Below, in pieces: positions 34,124 through 42,386 of a stretch of 64,000 bases of DNA. Made by a program: the position numbers and the translations under genes. The DNA is from an uncultured Pseudomonadota bacterium (GTDB lineage Bacteria > Pseudomonadota > Gammaproteobacteria > Burkholderiales > SG8-39). The DNA lies in NCBI GenBank assembly GCA_903829815.1, contig CAIKRR010000088.1:1-64000 (forward strand), given 5' to 3'. The notes under the pieces were generated by a model that saw only the letters and a list, made by a program, of their open reading frames with translations, did not search any database and was not told where the DNA came from. Each line of letters starts with the position of its first letter. The stretch's first letter is position 1.

Positions 34124-35176
34124 TCAATCGCTCCGGATGTCGAGTTCACGGGCCAGGCGCTGGTATTGCAGGTCGTCATTTTTCATCTGACGGGCGAGGC
34201 GCGCCGGTGATCCGCCCTCAGGTACGTAGCCTGCCGCCAGCAGACGCTCGCGTACCAGGGGCAGGGTCAGCACCGTATTCACCGCCGTGTTGATGCGATC
34301 GACGGTTGCGGCGGGTACATCAATGGGCGCGAGCAGGCCGTACCAGGCAACGGCCTCGATGGCGGGGTAGCCCAGTTCGCGCATCGTCGGCACCTCGGGC
34401 ATCAGGGGCGAACGCGCCGGGGACGATGTCGCCAGTGCGCGCAGCGCACCGGCACGGAAGTACTGGACATTGCCCGAGGTCGGCATCCAGATCACATTGA
34501 CCTGGGCACCGATGGCAGCCGCCACCGCCTGCGCCACACCCTTGTAGGGCACATGCGTCAGATCGGTCGCCGTCGCGCGCTTGAACTGTTCACCCAGAAA
34601 GTGCATGGGCGAGCCGTTGACGCCGCTTGCGTAGGGCAGGCCTGGCGCACGTCGAACCAGAGCCACCAGATCATCAACCGAGGCAATCTGTGCGGACTGC
34701 GCAAATTTCCCATTGAGCGCGAGAACCATCGTTGTCGTGGCCGGCATGAGGATCGGGGCCAGTTCGGTCATCACGTCGACCGTACTCGCTTGCGCCGACA
34801 GGCCGTGCCTGGCCATCACCAGCGTGTTGGGCATGAGGAAAAGCACATGCCCATCGGGTGTGGCGCGCGCCACCTGCGCCGCAGCGATCATGCCCGAGGC
34901 ACCGGGACGATTCTCGACAACCACGGGTTGGCCGATGCGCGCCGGCAGTTGATCGGCCAGCATGCGGGCAAAGAAGTCGACCCCGGCACCAGGCGCCGAC
35001 GAAACCACAAGAATCACGGGGCGCTGCGGCCAGACAAGCGGCGACGCCGATTGCGCATGCGCGAGCGCCGGCGCGAGGAAAAGCCCGAGGCGGAGCACAC
35101 AGCGCACGAGGCGCACCAGGCATCGGGCAGAACCGCGCTCAACAGGCCGGGCAATCACCGCGACGACCCTGCTCAC
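34124..35176 (-). CDS. tripartite tricarboxylate transporter binding protein (Bug/TctC family)
   Basis: A 350-residue Bug protein. The signal has four Arg before the hydrophobic stretch and ends ALAHAQ. Family motifs are SAPGAGVDFFARML, GQPVVVENRPGASG, TPDGHVLFL and HVPYKGVAQ. It starts with GTG overlapping the Rieske gene stop (GTGA), so it is tied to that oxygenase. It should bind a carboxylic acid in the periplasm for a TctAB-type carrier, none of which is in the window. Confidence 0.92.
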   Translation of the reverse strand: MSRVVAVIARPVERGSARCLVRLVRCVLRLGLFLAPALAHAQSASPLVWPQRPVILVVSSAPGAGVDFFARMLADQLPARIGQPVVVENRPGASGMIAAAQVARATPDGHVLFLMPNTLVMARHGLSAQASTVDVMTELAPILMPATTTMVLALNGKFAQSAQIASVDDLVALVRRAPGLPYASGVNGSPMHFLGEQFKRATATDLTHVPYKGVAQAVAAAIGAQVNVIWMPTSGNVQYFRAGALRALATSSPARSPLMPEVPTMRELGYPAIEAVAWYGLLAPIDVPAATVDRINTAVNTVLTLPLVRERLLAAGYVPEGGSPARLARQMKNDDLQYQRLARELDIRSD

Positions 35177-36303
35177 AACGGGTAATCGAGCGCGCCGGGC
35201 GGCACGCCGTGGCGCTTGCGCTCGATCTGCTGCACCCCGTGAGCCGCAGCGATCATGCGGCGAACCTTGACGACATCCTCATCCGGGCCGAGCAGGTTCT
35301 CGTGCAACCGGGCCTGCACCAGATCACCCTGGGCCCTGGCTGCCCAGGCATCCTCTTCACCGACCCGCTCGATCCGCGCCCGCGCCACCGTCTCGAAGGT
35401 CTCGGTCGCGCGAGCCCGCTCCTCGGGCGTGGCGGCGCGAAAGGTGAGGAAGCGCACGACGCACGTGTGCGTCTCGTCGAGCGCAAACTGCCACAGGCGC
35501 GACGCATACGGTGGGACCCCCGGCGCCGGCTGGATCGGATTGGTCGAGACACAGGGCAGGGCAAAGCGCTCGCCACGCACATCGGAGGTGAAGTGCCCAT
35601 GACCGATCGGGCGTCCCAGCAGATCGACCGAGACCCCCCGAATGCCGTGCGAGGTGCGCACGATCTGCACCCGGCGATCCTCGAGCGGAACCCCGCCCTG
35701 GCGAGCGATATCCGAAGCCGACTGGGACGCCGTATGCAGCGTCACCGCATGAAAGGCGTCACTGCCGTCGATGGCAAGAAGCCAGTTGGTCTCCCACACC
35801 TGCGTGGGCAATCGAAACCACACGAACGCATCGGGATGGAGCAGTTCCTCGGGCACCTCCGCCTCGAGCGGTGGCGGCGGGAAGGCAGCCGCGTCACCCA
35901 GATAGGCCCAGATATAGCCGCCAAGCTCGCGCGCCGGAAACGCCTGCACGCCCATCCGGTCGTGGTTGCGACCACGCTCGGTCTCCCAGGGAATCAGCGT
36001 GCAGCGGCCCGAGCCGTCGAATCGCAGGCCGTGCAGGACGCACTGGAGGTCTCCGGCCAGCACGCGCCCCACCGACAGACGCATGCTGCGGTGAGGGCAG
36101 CGATCGATCGCCACACAGGGCTCACCCGCGGCATTGCGCCAGACCACCAGCGGATCGCCCAGCACCGTCACCGCGACCGGCCGATCCGCTGGCAGCTCCT
36201 CGGTCTGCAGAATCGGATACCAGTAATTGCGCAAGCCGCGCGGCAGCCCCTCGGGCAGGCCGGGAATGATTTCGGGTACGGCTCCACGCGCCAGTTCAGT
36301 CAT
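35173..36303 (-). CDS. Rieske non-heme iron oxygenase alpha-type subunit
   Basis: A 376-residue oxygenase. The Rieske ligands are C69-x-H71 and C88-x2-H91 (CVLHGLRFD, where CPYHGW is commoner), and the mononuclear iron motif is in DGSDAFHAVTLHTAS. The opening GLRNYWYPILQTEELPADRP is typical of ring-hydroxylating or demethylating oxygenases. The ATG at 36303 has GGGAG nine bases upstream. A short tandem repeat separates it from the Bug gene upstream, and another Bug gene overlaps its end. No reductase is nearby, so electrons must come from another locus. Confidence 0.88.
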   Translation of the reverse strand: MTELARGAVPEIIPGLPEGLPRGLRNYWYPILQTEELPADRPVAVTVLGDPLVVWRNAAGEPCVAIDRCPHRSMRLSVGRVLAGDLQCVLHGLRFDGSGRCTLIPWETERGRNHDRMGVQAFPARELGGYIWAYLGDAAAFPPPPLEAEVPEELLHPDAFVWFRLPTQVWETNWLLAIDGSDAFHAVTLHTASQSASDIARQGGVPLEDRRVQIVRTSHGIRGVSVDLLGRPIGHGHFTSDVRGERFALPCVSTNPIQPAPGVPPYASRLWQFALDETHTCVVRFLTFRAATPEERARATETFETVARARIERVGEEDAWAARAQGDLVQARLHENLLGPDEDVVKVRRMIAAAHGVQQIERKRHGVPPGALDYPL

Positions 36304-36374
36304 GCTTTCGTGCTCCCTGCTGCAAGCGCTGCTGCCCACCGGGCAGCGCGAGACCCCCTGAATGGGGCAAGACC

Positions 36375-36435
36375 TGACCGCATCAACGCTGACCGCATCG
36401 ACGCTGACCCCATCAACGACGTGACCCCATCGACG
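36375..36435. repeat. four copies of a ~15-base tandem repeat
   Basis: Four imperfect copies based on TGACCGCATCAACGC occur at 36375-36389, 36390-36404, 36405-36421 (17 bases) and 36422-36435. Copies differ at G/C and A/G positions in an alternating pattern. The array ends exactly at the stop codon of the Bug gene and lies in the gap before the Rieske gene. Confidence 0.8.
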
Positions 36436-37449
36436 TCAGTCGGCCTGGATGCCGAATTCGCGCACGATGCGCCCGTAACGTGCGTAATCATCACGCATCT
36501 CGCTGGCGAATGCCTCGGCGCTACCGCCGCGCACATCGGCACCCGCCGCGTTGAGGCGCTCGCGCACCTCGACAAGCTCGAGCACCCGGTTGATCTCGCG
36601 GTTCATGCGGCTGATGACCTCAGGCGATGTGCCAGCGGGTGCGAAGACGCCATACCAGGCATCGGTCTGGACACCGGGATAGCCAAGCTCGGCCATGGTC
36701 GGCACGCCGGGCAAGAGCGAGGAGCGCTGTCGCTCGGTCAGCGCCAGCACACGTAAGCGCCCGGTGCGCAGGTGCTGGGCCACGCCCCCACCCAGCGAGG
36801 TGAAGAGAATCTGCACCTGACCACCGAGCGTATCGGACACCGAAGGCGCCACCCCTTTGTAAGGGACATGCTGAAGATCGATGGCAGCGGCCCGGCGAAA
36901 CAGTTCGCCGGCGATGTGCATCGGAGACCCATTGCCCGCACTGGCATACGCCAGCCCGGGGCGCGCGCGGGCGAGGGCCACCAGTTCTGCCACCGATTGC
37001 ACGCCGAGCGATGGGTTCACCACCAGCATCATCGGCGTGCCGGCGGGCAGGATCACCGGCATCAGATCGCGCAGCACATCGAGGCCACCGGCCGCACCGC
37101 GGGCGAGCACATGAGGGGCAATGGCAATGGTGTTCGGTGCCACCAGGAACACGTGTCCGTCGGGCACTGCGCGTGCCACGACCGCAGCACCCGCCAAACC
37201 GCCGACGCCCGGTCGGTTCTCGACCACCAGCGGCTGGCCGATGCCGGTGGGAAGACGTTCGGAGAGTATCCGGGCAAAGAGATCAGGCCCACCACCGGGT
37301 GGAAAGGGTACGACCAGTGTCAGCGGGCGCGCGGGCCAGGTCTGGGCCCGTGCGGTTGCCACAAGGCTCGACCCCGCGCCTGCCAGAGCACCGGCGAACG
37401 CGCAGGCCGCAAGGACAAGCCGCAAGGCCCGCGCAAGCCCGGTCACCAT
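36436..37449 (-). CDS. tripartite tricarboxylate transporter binding protein (Bug/TctC family)
   Basis: A 337-residue Bug protein. The signal ends ATARAQ. Motifs are PFPPGGGPDLFARIL, GQPLVVENRPGVGG, VPDGHVFLV and HVPYKGVAPS. It is about 30-40% similar by eye to the Bug protein two genes downstream at 34124, so these may be recent duplicates. The ATG overlaps the end of the SDR gene by seven bases. The ligand is unknown. Confidence 0.92.
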   Translation of the reverse strand: MVTGLARALRLVLAACAFAGALAGAGSSLVATARAQTWPARPLTLVVPFPPGGGPDLFARILSERLPTGIGQPLVVENRPGVGGLAGAAVVARAVPDGHVFLVAPNTIAIAPHVLARGAAGGLDVLRDLMPVILPAGTPMMLVVNPSLGVQSVAELVALARARPGLAYASAGNGSPMHIAGELFRRAAAIDLQHVPYKGVAPSVSDTLGGQVQILFTSLGGGVAQHLRTGRLRVLALTERQRSSLLPGVPTMAELGYPGVQTDAWYGVFAPAGTSPEVISRMNREINRVLELVEVRERLNAAGADVRGGSAEAFASEMRDDYARYGRIVREFGIQAD

Positions 37450-38330
37450 GGCGCGCCCCCGAGCGGCGTGGTGGCCGCAAAGCCGAGCATGCGCCGCGCC
37501 TTGCCCGGGTCATACCCGGCCCACGACCCGGTGGCGGCGGTGCGGATATCGACACGCGAGGGATAGAGCCGCGCAAGCAGGTTCGCGGTCGGCTCGGCCA
37601 GCAGTGTTTCAGGCGCGCAGATATTGAACGCCTCGTGACCGGTGAATGCGGTCTCGATCGAGAGCACACACGCCAGTGCCGCGTCGCGCGCATCGATCCA
37701 GGTGCCCAGACCGCCATAGCCGCGCACGGCCGGGTTCTGGGCGCGCAGGAAGCGCGCATGGTCTTCGCCCGTCACCCCCGGGAAACGCAGGCTTGCAATC
37801 TGCATGCGGCCGCGAGCCGCAAACCCGTCGGCCAGACGCTCGCCGATGGCCTTGGACAAGCCGTACGGATCGTCGGGCAGCAACGGGTGCTGCTCGTCGA
37901 TGGGTGCATGAAGAGGCTTCACCGGTCGACTCGGATAGTAGAGCCCGTAGGCGGCAAGGCTCGAGCCGAGTACCACTTTCGGGACACCAGCCGCCACCGC
38001 TGCCGAGAGCACGCTGGCGGTCATGTCGACATTGGCCGCGAGCCGTGCTGAATCGGCGATGACGTCGGGCTTGTGCCAGGTGCATCCATCCGCCGCAAGT
38101 CCCCCAGCCGTGTAGGGAAACCGCGCGCGCGCCAGGTGCACCAGGGCATGCGCGCCACGCAGCAGCGCTGCGACTGCCGCGGTATCGGCGAGGTCGCTGA
38201 GGACGGTCTCGAAGTTCGCACCATCGAGTGCAATCCGGTCAACGCCGATCACTTCATGGCCGCGAGCCATGAACGTTTGAGCAGCCGCCCGCCCGATGAG
38301 TCCGGCCACACCGGTGATCACAACACGCAT
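37443..38330 (-). CDS. NAD-dependent epimerase/dehydratase (extended SDR)
   Basis: A 295-residue extended short-chain dehydrogenase. TGVAGLIGRAAA near the N-terminus is the GxxGxxG nucleotide-binding motif, VVLGSSLAAYG carries the catalytic Ser, and DPYGLSKAIGE is the YxxxK motif. In this operon it may oxidise the diol or alcohol made by the oxygenase, but the family also includes sugar-nucleotide epimerases. The ATG at 38330 follows the upstream Bug stop by seven bases. Confidence 0.88.
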   Translation of the reverse strand: MRVVITGVAGLIGRAAAQTFMARGHEVIGVDRIALDGANFETVLSDLADTAAVAALLRGAHALVHLARARFPYTAGGLAADGCTWHKPDVIADSARLAANVDMTASVLSAAVAAGVPKVVLGSSLAAYGLYYPSRPVKPLHAPIDEQHPLLPDDPYGLSKAIGERLADGFAARGRMQIASLRFPGVTGEDHARFLRAQNPAVRGYGGLGTWIDARDAALACVLSIETAFTGHEAFNICAPETLLAEPTANLLARLYPSRVDIRTAATGSWAGYDPGKARRMLGFAATTPLGGAPW

Positions 38331-38337
38331 CGCCTGG

Positions 38338-39384
38338 CTACTCGGCCTTGATGCGTGCAGCCTGCGCCACGCGTCGATACACCTCGGTGTTGCGCAGGAT
38401 GGTTTCCCTGAACTGCTCGGGCGTGCCACCGGAGACTTCGAGGCCGATGGCCTGCAACTGATCGGCCACCTCGCGCTGGTGGATGGCTGTGGTCACCTCG
38501 GCATTCAAGCGTCGGGTGATGGCCTCGGGCAGACCAGCAGGTCCGAGGAATCCGATCCATGAATCGGGCAGCGGAAAGCCGGGCACCCCGGCTTCGGCAA
38601 GCGTGGGAATGTCGGGCGCACCGCGCGCGCGGTGCTGCTCGACCACGCCGAGCACCCGCAACTTGCCGGCACGCGCCGAGGGCATCACGGTGGAGAGGGT
38701 GAAGATGCCCACCGGCAACTGGCCGCCCACCAGGTCGGCAATGCCTGGCGCACCGCCCTTGTAGGGGACATGCGTCATGTCCAGGCCCGCCGAGAGGTTG
38801 ATGAGCTCACCGGCCAGTTGCGATACGGTGCCGGCACCGGGCGAACCATAGGCCACCTTGCCCGGATTGCGCCTCACGTAGTCGATGAGCTCGACGGCCG
38901 TAGCCGCGGGCACCGCCGGATTGACCGCGAGGCAAAAGGGCGTGAGGGCGGCGGGGATGATCGGCGTGAAGTCGCGCACCGCATCGAAGGGCAGCGACTT
39001 CGAGGTGAAGGGCAGCAGGTTGTGCGAGGCAAAGGTGACGAGAAAGGTGTAGCCATCGGGCGGCGCCTTGGCCACGACATCAGAGCCGATGATGCCGGCT
39101 GCGCCGGCGCGGTTTTCAACCACCACCGGTTGGCCCAGAGCCACCGAGACGCGCTGCCCGATCAGGCGGGCAAAGGTGTCGGACGCACCGCCCGGGGGCT
39201 GCGGCGATATGAATCGGATGGCGCGGGTGGGCCAGGCCTGGGGGGTCGTCTGTGCCAGTGCCGCTGCCGGGATGAGCCCGCCCAGCACGCCGAACACGGC
39301 ACACGCAGCGGTGCCACGGGCGAGGCTTGCTCGCGCACCCGTGCCACGCCCCCGTGCGGTCCTGCCCATGGCGATGATTGTCAT
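38338..39384 (-). CDS. tripartite tricarboxylate transporter binding protein (Bug/TctC family)
   Basis: A 348-residue Bug protein with a long Arg- and Gly-rich n-region (MTIIAMGRTARGRGTGAR) and a signal cut near AALAQT. Motifs are SPQPPGGASDTFARLIG, GQPVVVENRAGAAG, PPDGYTFLV and HVPYKGGAPG. The ATG at 39384 has GGAGG eight bases upstream. It lies between the LLM monooxygenase and the SDR. Confidence 0.92.
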   Translation of the reverse strand: MTIIAMGRTARGRGTGARASLARGTAACAVFGVLGGLIPAAALAQTTPQAWPTRAIRFISPQPPGGASDTFARLIGQRVSVALGQPVVVENRAGAAGIIGSDVVAKAPPDGYTFLVTFASHNLLPFTSKSLPFDAVRDFTPIIPAALTPFCLAVNPAVPAATAVELIDYVRRNPGKVAYGSPGAGTVSQLAGELINLSAGLDMTHVPYKGGAPGIADLVGGQLPVGIFTLSTVMPSARAGKLRVLGVVEQHRARGAPDIPTLAEAGVPGFPLPDSWIGFLGPAGLPEAITRRLNAEVTTAIHQREVADQLQAIGLEVSGGTPEQFRETILRNTEVYRRVAQAARIKAE

Positions 39385-39400
39385 GTCTGGCGCCTCCCTG

Positions 39401-40735
39401 TCACTGACCGAAGAACGGATTGGCGGGTCGTTGGAGACCCAGGTTTTCACGCAGGGTACGACCTTCGTACTCGCGTCGGAAAAGGCCGCGCCGCTGCAGC
39501 TCAGGCACCACCTTGTCGACAAAGTCATCGAGCCCACCCGGGAGCCACGGGAACATGATGGTAAAACCATCCGATCCACCGGTTTCGAGCCAGGTCTCCA
39601 TCTCGTCGGCAATCATCGTGGGCGTACCCACCATGGCGAGGCCTGCGTGGCCCGCCAGGCGCTGAGCGAGCTGCCGCACGGTGAGCTTTTCCTCGCGCGC
39701 CAGACGCTCGATGCGGTCGCGGGCACTCTGGCTCGCGTTGCTCGGTGGCAGATCGGGCAGGAGACCATCCGGATCGAGCCCTGAGGCATCGTGGCCAAGG
39801 GCAATCGACAGCGCCGCCATGCCACTCTCGAGGTAGACCAGGCTGTCGATGGCCGCGCGCTTGGCCCGTGCCTCGGCAAGCGTATCGCCCACCACGACGA
39901 AGCAGGCCGGCATGATCTTCATGCTGTCCGGGTCACGCCCCAGCACCCGCATGCGGCCCTTCACATCGGCATAGAAGCGCTGGCCTGCGGCGAGTCCGTC
40001 CTGTGCGGTGAAGACCGCCTCGGCCGTTTCGGCAGCCAGTTGCCGACCGGCCTCCGAAGCGCCTGCCTGCACCACCACCGGACGGCCCTGGATCGGCCGC
40101 GCAATGTTGAGCGGACCGCGCACCGAGAAGTATTCGCCCTTGTGGTCGAGCACATGCATCTTCGCCGGGTCGAAGTACAGGCCCGAGGCCTTGTCGCGAA
40201 TGAAGGCGTCATCGGCCCAGCTGTCCCAGAGCCCGACCACCACGTCATGGAATTCGCGCGCACGGCGATAGCGCTCGTCATGCTCCATGTGGTCCTCGAA
40301 GCCGAAGTTGCGCGCGGCATCGGGGTTGGAGGTGGTGACGATGTTCCAGCCGGCGCGCCCGCCACTGATATGGTCCAGCGAGGCAAAGCGCCGGGCGATG
40401 TGATACGGCTGATCGAAGGTGGTCGAGCCGGTGGCGACGAGTCCGATGTGCTCGGTGACCATGGCAAGCGCCGACAGGAGCGTGAAGGGCTCGAAGGACG
40501 TGGCGGTATGGCTGCGCCGCAAGGCTTCCATCGGCATGTTCAGCACGGCCAGATGATCGGCCATGAAGAAAGCGTCGAAGCGGCCCTGCTCGAGCTTCTG
40601 CGCGCAGGCCACGAGGTGCTTCAGATTGAAGTTCGCGTCAGACCAGGCCTCGGGATGGCGCCAGGCCCCGGTATGGATGGTGCTCGGGCGCATGAATGCA
40701 TTGAAGCGCAGTCGGCGCCGGCCAGATGAGCTCAC
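39401..40735 (-). CDS. LLM-class flavin-dependent monooxygenase (NtaA/SnaA/DszA family)
   Basis: A 444-residue bacterial-luciferase-like monooxygenase of the NtaA branch, which includes nitrilotriacetate and EDTA monooxygenases and sulfur-compound monooxygenases. It has LRFNAFMRPSTIHTGAWRHP near the start, FFMADHLAVL, FEPFTLLSALAMVTEHIGL, SGGRAGWNIVTTSNPDAARNFG and PVVVQAGASEAGR. It needs FMNH2 from a separate reductase, which is not in the window. The GTG at 40735, with AGGA eight bases upstream, keeps the conserved first strand. It heads the seven-gene operon down to 33159. Confidence 0.92.
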   Translation of the reverse strand: MSSSGRRRLRFNAFMRPSTIHTGAWRHPEAWSDANFNLKHLVACAQKLEQGRFDAFFMADHLAVLNMPMEALRRSHTATSFEPFTLLSALAMVTEHIGLVATGSTTFDQPYHIARRFASLDHISGGRAGWNIVTTSNPDAARNFGFEDHMEHDERYRRAREFHDVVVGLWDSWADDAFIRDKASGLYFDPAKMHVLDHKGEYFSVRGPLNIARPIQGRPVVVQAGASEAGRQLAAETAEAVFTAQDGLAAGQRFYADVKGRMRVLGRDPDSMKIMPACFVVVGDTLAEARAKRAAIDSLVYLESGMAALSIALGHDASGLDPDGLLPDLPPSNASQSARDRIERLAREEKLTVRQLAQRLAGHAGLAMVGTPTMIADEMETWLETGGSDGFTIMFPWLPGGLDDFVDKVVPELQRRGLFRREYEGRTLRENLGLQRPANPFFGQ

Positions 40736-40863
40736 GGAGGTATCCTGATGTCGGAGAGAGATTGTCGGTAGGACTTTGCGGGCGCGTGTATCGGCCACCG
40801 TGCAGAGATTACGATCACACCTTCGCGAGGGCAACCTCGATCGGCAGGCGGCCTCGAAACAAA

Positions 40864-40896
40864 GGCAACACAGAGGCAACACAGAGGCGACGCAGG
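40864..40896. repeat. three copies of an 11-base tandem repeat
   Basis: GGCAACACAGA occurs twice exactly (40864-40874, 40875-40885) and a third time with changes (40886-40896). It lies eight bases upstream of the Tat-Rieske gene start, in the divergent region with the LLM gene, and has a period near one helical turn. Confidence 0.75.
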
Positions 40897-40904
40897 GGCG
40901 AGAT

Positions 40905-41480
40905 ATGCCAGTGAGATCGATCATGAAACGCCTGACGGGTCAACCGTCGGTGCCCGCAGGCAACCCACCCCGGACCCGCCGCCAGTTCTTGCGAGGTCTC
41001 ATGGGTGCTGCACCCGTGGCCTGGCTCGGAACATGGCTCGCGACGATGGTCGATGGGCTGATGCTGCCGCGCAAGGCCCGTGCTGCGCAAGCGCTGGTGA
41101 TGAAGGCACCCACAGCACCCTGGCAGGTGGTCGAATTTTCGTGGACACGCGATGAGCGCACCTTTCCGGGCATTGCGGTGCGCCTGCCCGATGCCACTGG
41201 CGCGCCCGGTGCGCTCTACACCGCCTGCCGCCTGTGTACGCACGAGGGCTGTACCTTCGGGTTTGAGCGCGACCACGCCCTGGTGGGGCAGATCGTGGGG
41301 GTGACACTCGCCAACCCGGTGTTTCTCTGCCGCTGTCACCTCTCGGTGTACGATCCGCTGCGTGCAGGTGCCGTCGTGTCGGGGCCGGCAAAACGCCCAC
41401 CGTGGCGCTTCGACGTCCGCGAGCAGGGCGGCGAATTCGAAATCACCGGCATCGAACCCGGCGCGGGCGAGATTCGCTGA
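40905..41480 (+). CDS. Tat-exported bc1-type Rieske [2Fe-2S] protein
   Basis: A 191-residue Rieske protein with a twin-arginine motif (RTRRQFLRGLMGAAP, RR at 25-26). The cluster ligands are C111-T-H113 and C142-x2-H145, and C116 and C144 form the disulfide pair seen in bc1/b6f Rieske proteins, unlike the oxygenase-type Rieske domains in this window. It should sit on the periplasmic face of the inner membrane, held by its uncleaved Tat segment. No cytochrome b or c1 gene is adjacent. The ATG at 40905 was chosen; another at 40923 also keeps the Tat motif. Its partner is not known. Confidence 0.85.
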   Translation: MPVRSIMKRLTGQPSVPAGNPPRTRRQFLRGLMGAAPVAWLGTWLATMVDGLMLPRKARAAQALVMKAPTAPWQVVEFSWTRDERTFPGIAVRLPDATGAPGALYTACRLCTHEGCTFGFERDHALVGQIVGVTLANPVFLCRCHLSVYDPLRAGAVVSGPAKRPPWRFDVREQGGEFEITGIEPGAGEIR

Positions 41481-41537
41481 CGTCAACGACACAGAACGGT
41501 TGCTGACAACCGAACAACAACGACCAGGAGACACCCC

Positions 41538-42311
41538 ATGAACACTCGGCATGGCATTCGATCGACCCTCGCACGCACGGCAGCCCGCATGGCGGCACCG
41601 GTCGCCCTTGCGCTCGGCTGTGTGGCAGGCAGCGTCTTGCCGAGCCTGCCTGCGCAGGCTCAGGCACTCACCGCGCTGCCCGCCCCCGCCACCTCGCTCA
41701 AGCCGGAGGAAACCGCGCTCATCGTGGTCGACTTCCAGAACAACTTTGCTGCCGAGAAGGGCGAGCATTACCCGCGCCTCGCCGCGCAATACCGTCAGAA
41801 CCACATGCTCGAGAAGTCGATCGAGATGGTGAAGAAGGCGCGTGCCGCCGGCGTGCAGGTGATTCATGTCACCGAAGGCTACTCGCCCGAGTATCGCGAA
41901 CTGGACTGGGGCACCACCGGCAGCTTTCACCGCGCACAGATCCTGCGCCAGGCCTGGAAGGCGGGCACCTGGGCGGTTGACCTCTACGAGCCGCTCAAGC
42001 CCGCCGCCGGTGACACCGACATCCTCATCCCCAACCGCATCGCGGCCAGCGGCTTCGTCTCGAACGGTCTCGATACGATCCTGAAATCACGCGGCATCCG
42101 CAACGTGGCGGTGATGGGCTTCAACACCGAGATCTGCGTCTATGCCACGGTGCTCTCGGCCCACGACCTGGGGTACCGCACCTATGCCCTGAGCGACCTC
42201 ATGATCTCGTTCAGGCCGGAATTTGCGAGCAACATGCTCGAGGCGGTCTACCCCTACTTCTCGCGCGTGCTCACCGGGGATGCGTTCGCCCAGATGGTCA
42301 CGCGCAAGTAG
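41538..42311 (+). CDS. periplasmic isochorismatase-fold cysteine hydrolase-like protein
   Basis: A 257-residue isochorismatase-family protein with a signal peptide of about 42 residues ending LPAQAQA, which is unusual because most of the family is cytoplasmic. Of the Asp-Lys-Cys triad, D65 (VVDFQNNF) and C200 (GFNTEICV) are present but the Lys position is Arg (R167 in LIPNRIAASGF). It may be a hydrolase with altered activity or a binder. AGGAGA precedes the ATG by seven to eight bases. It starts 57 bases after the Tat-Rieske gene, so the two are probably co-transcribed and both exported. Confidence 0.85.
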   Translation: MNTRHGIRSTLARTAARMAAPVALALGCVAGSVLPSLPAQAQALTALPAPATSLKPEETALIVVDFQNNFAAEKGEHYPRLAAQYRQNHMLEKSIEMVKKARAAGVQVIHVTEGYSPEYRELDWGTTGSFHRAQILRQAWKAGTWAVDLYEPLKPAAGDTDILIPNRIAASGFVSNGLDTILKSRGIRNVAVMGFNTEICVYATVLSAHDLGYRTYALSDLMISFRPEFASNMLEAVYPYFSRVLTGDAFAQMVTRK

Positions 42312-42386
42312 GGCGCAAAAAAGAGGCTTGCTCTCAGGCGTCTTTCGTAGAATTTTCGCGCATCTGAAATGCGTGATCATTCACGA

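Noticed and set aside
36375-36435. CRISPR array
   Set aside because: Units are directly tandem with no spacers, and no cas genes are present.
34858-36756. 632-codon plus-strand frame
   Set aside because: Antisense to Bug and Rieske genes with clear motifs on the minus strand.
42313-42386. Terminator between the isochorismatase-fold and rsuA genes
   Set aside because: A six-A stretch and a 4-base stem are present but the stem is too weak to call.
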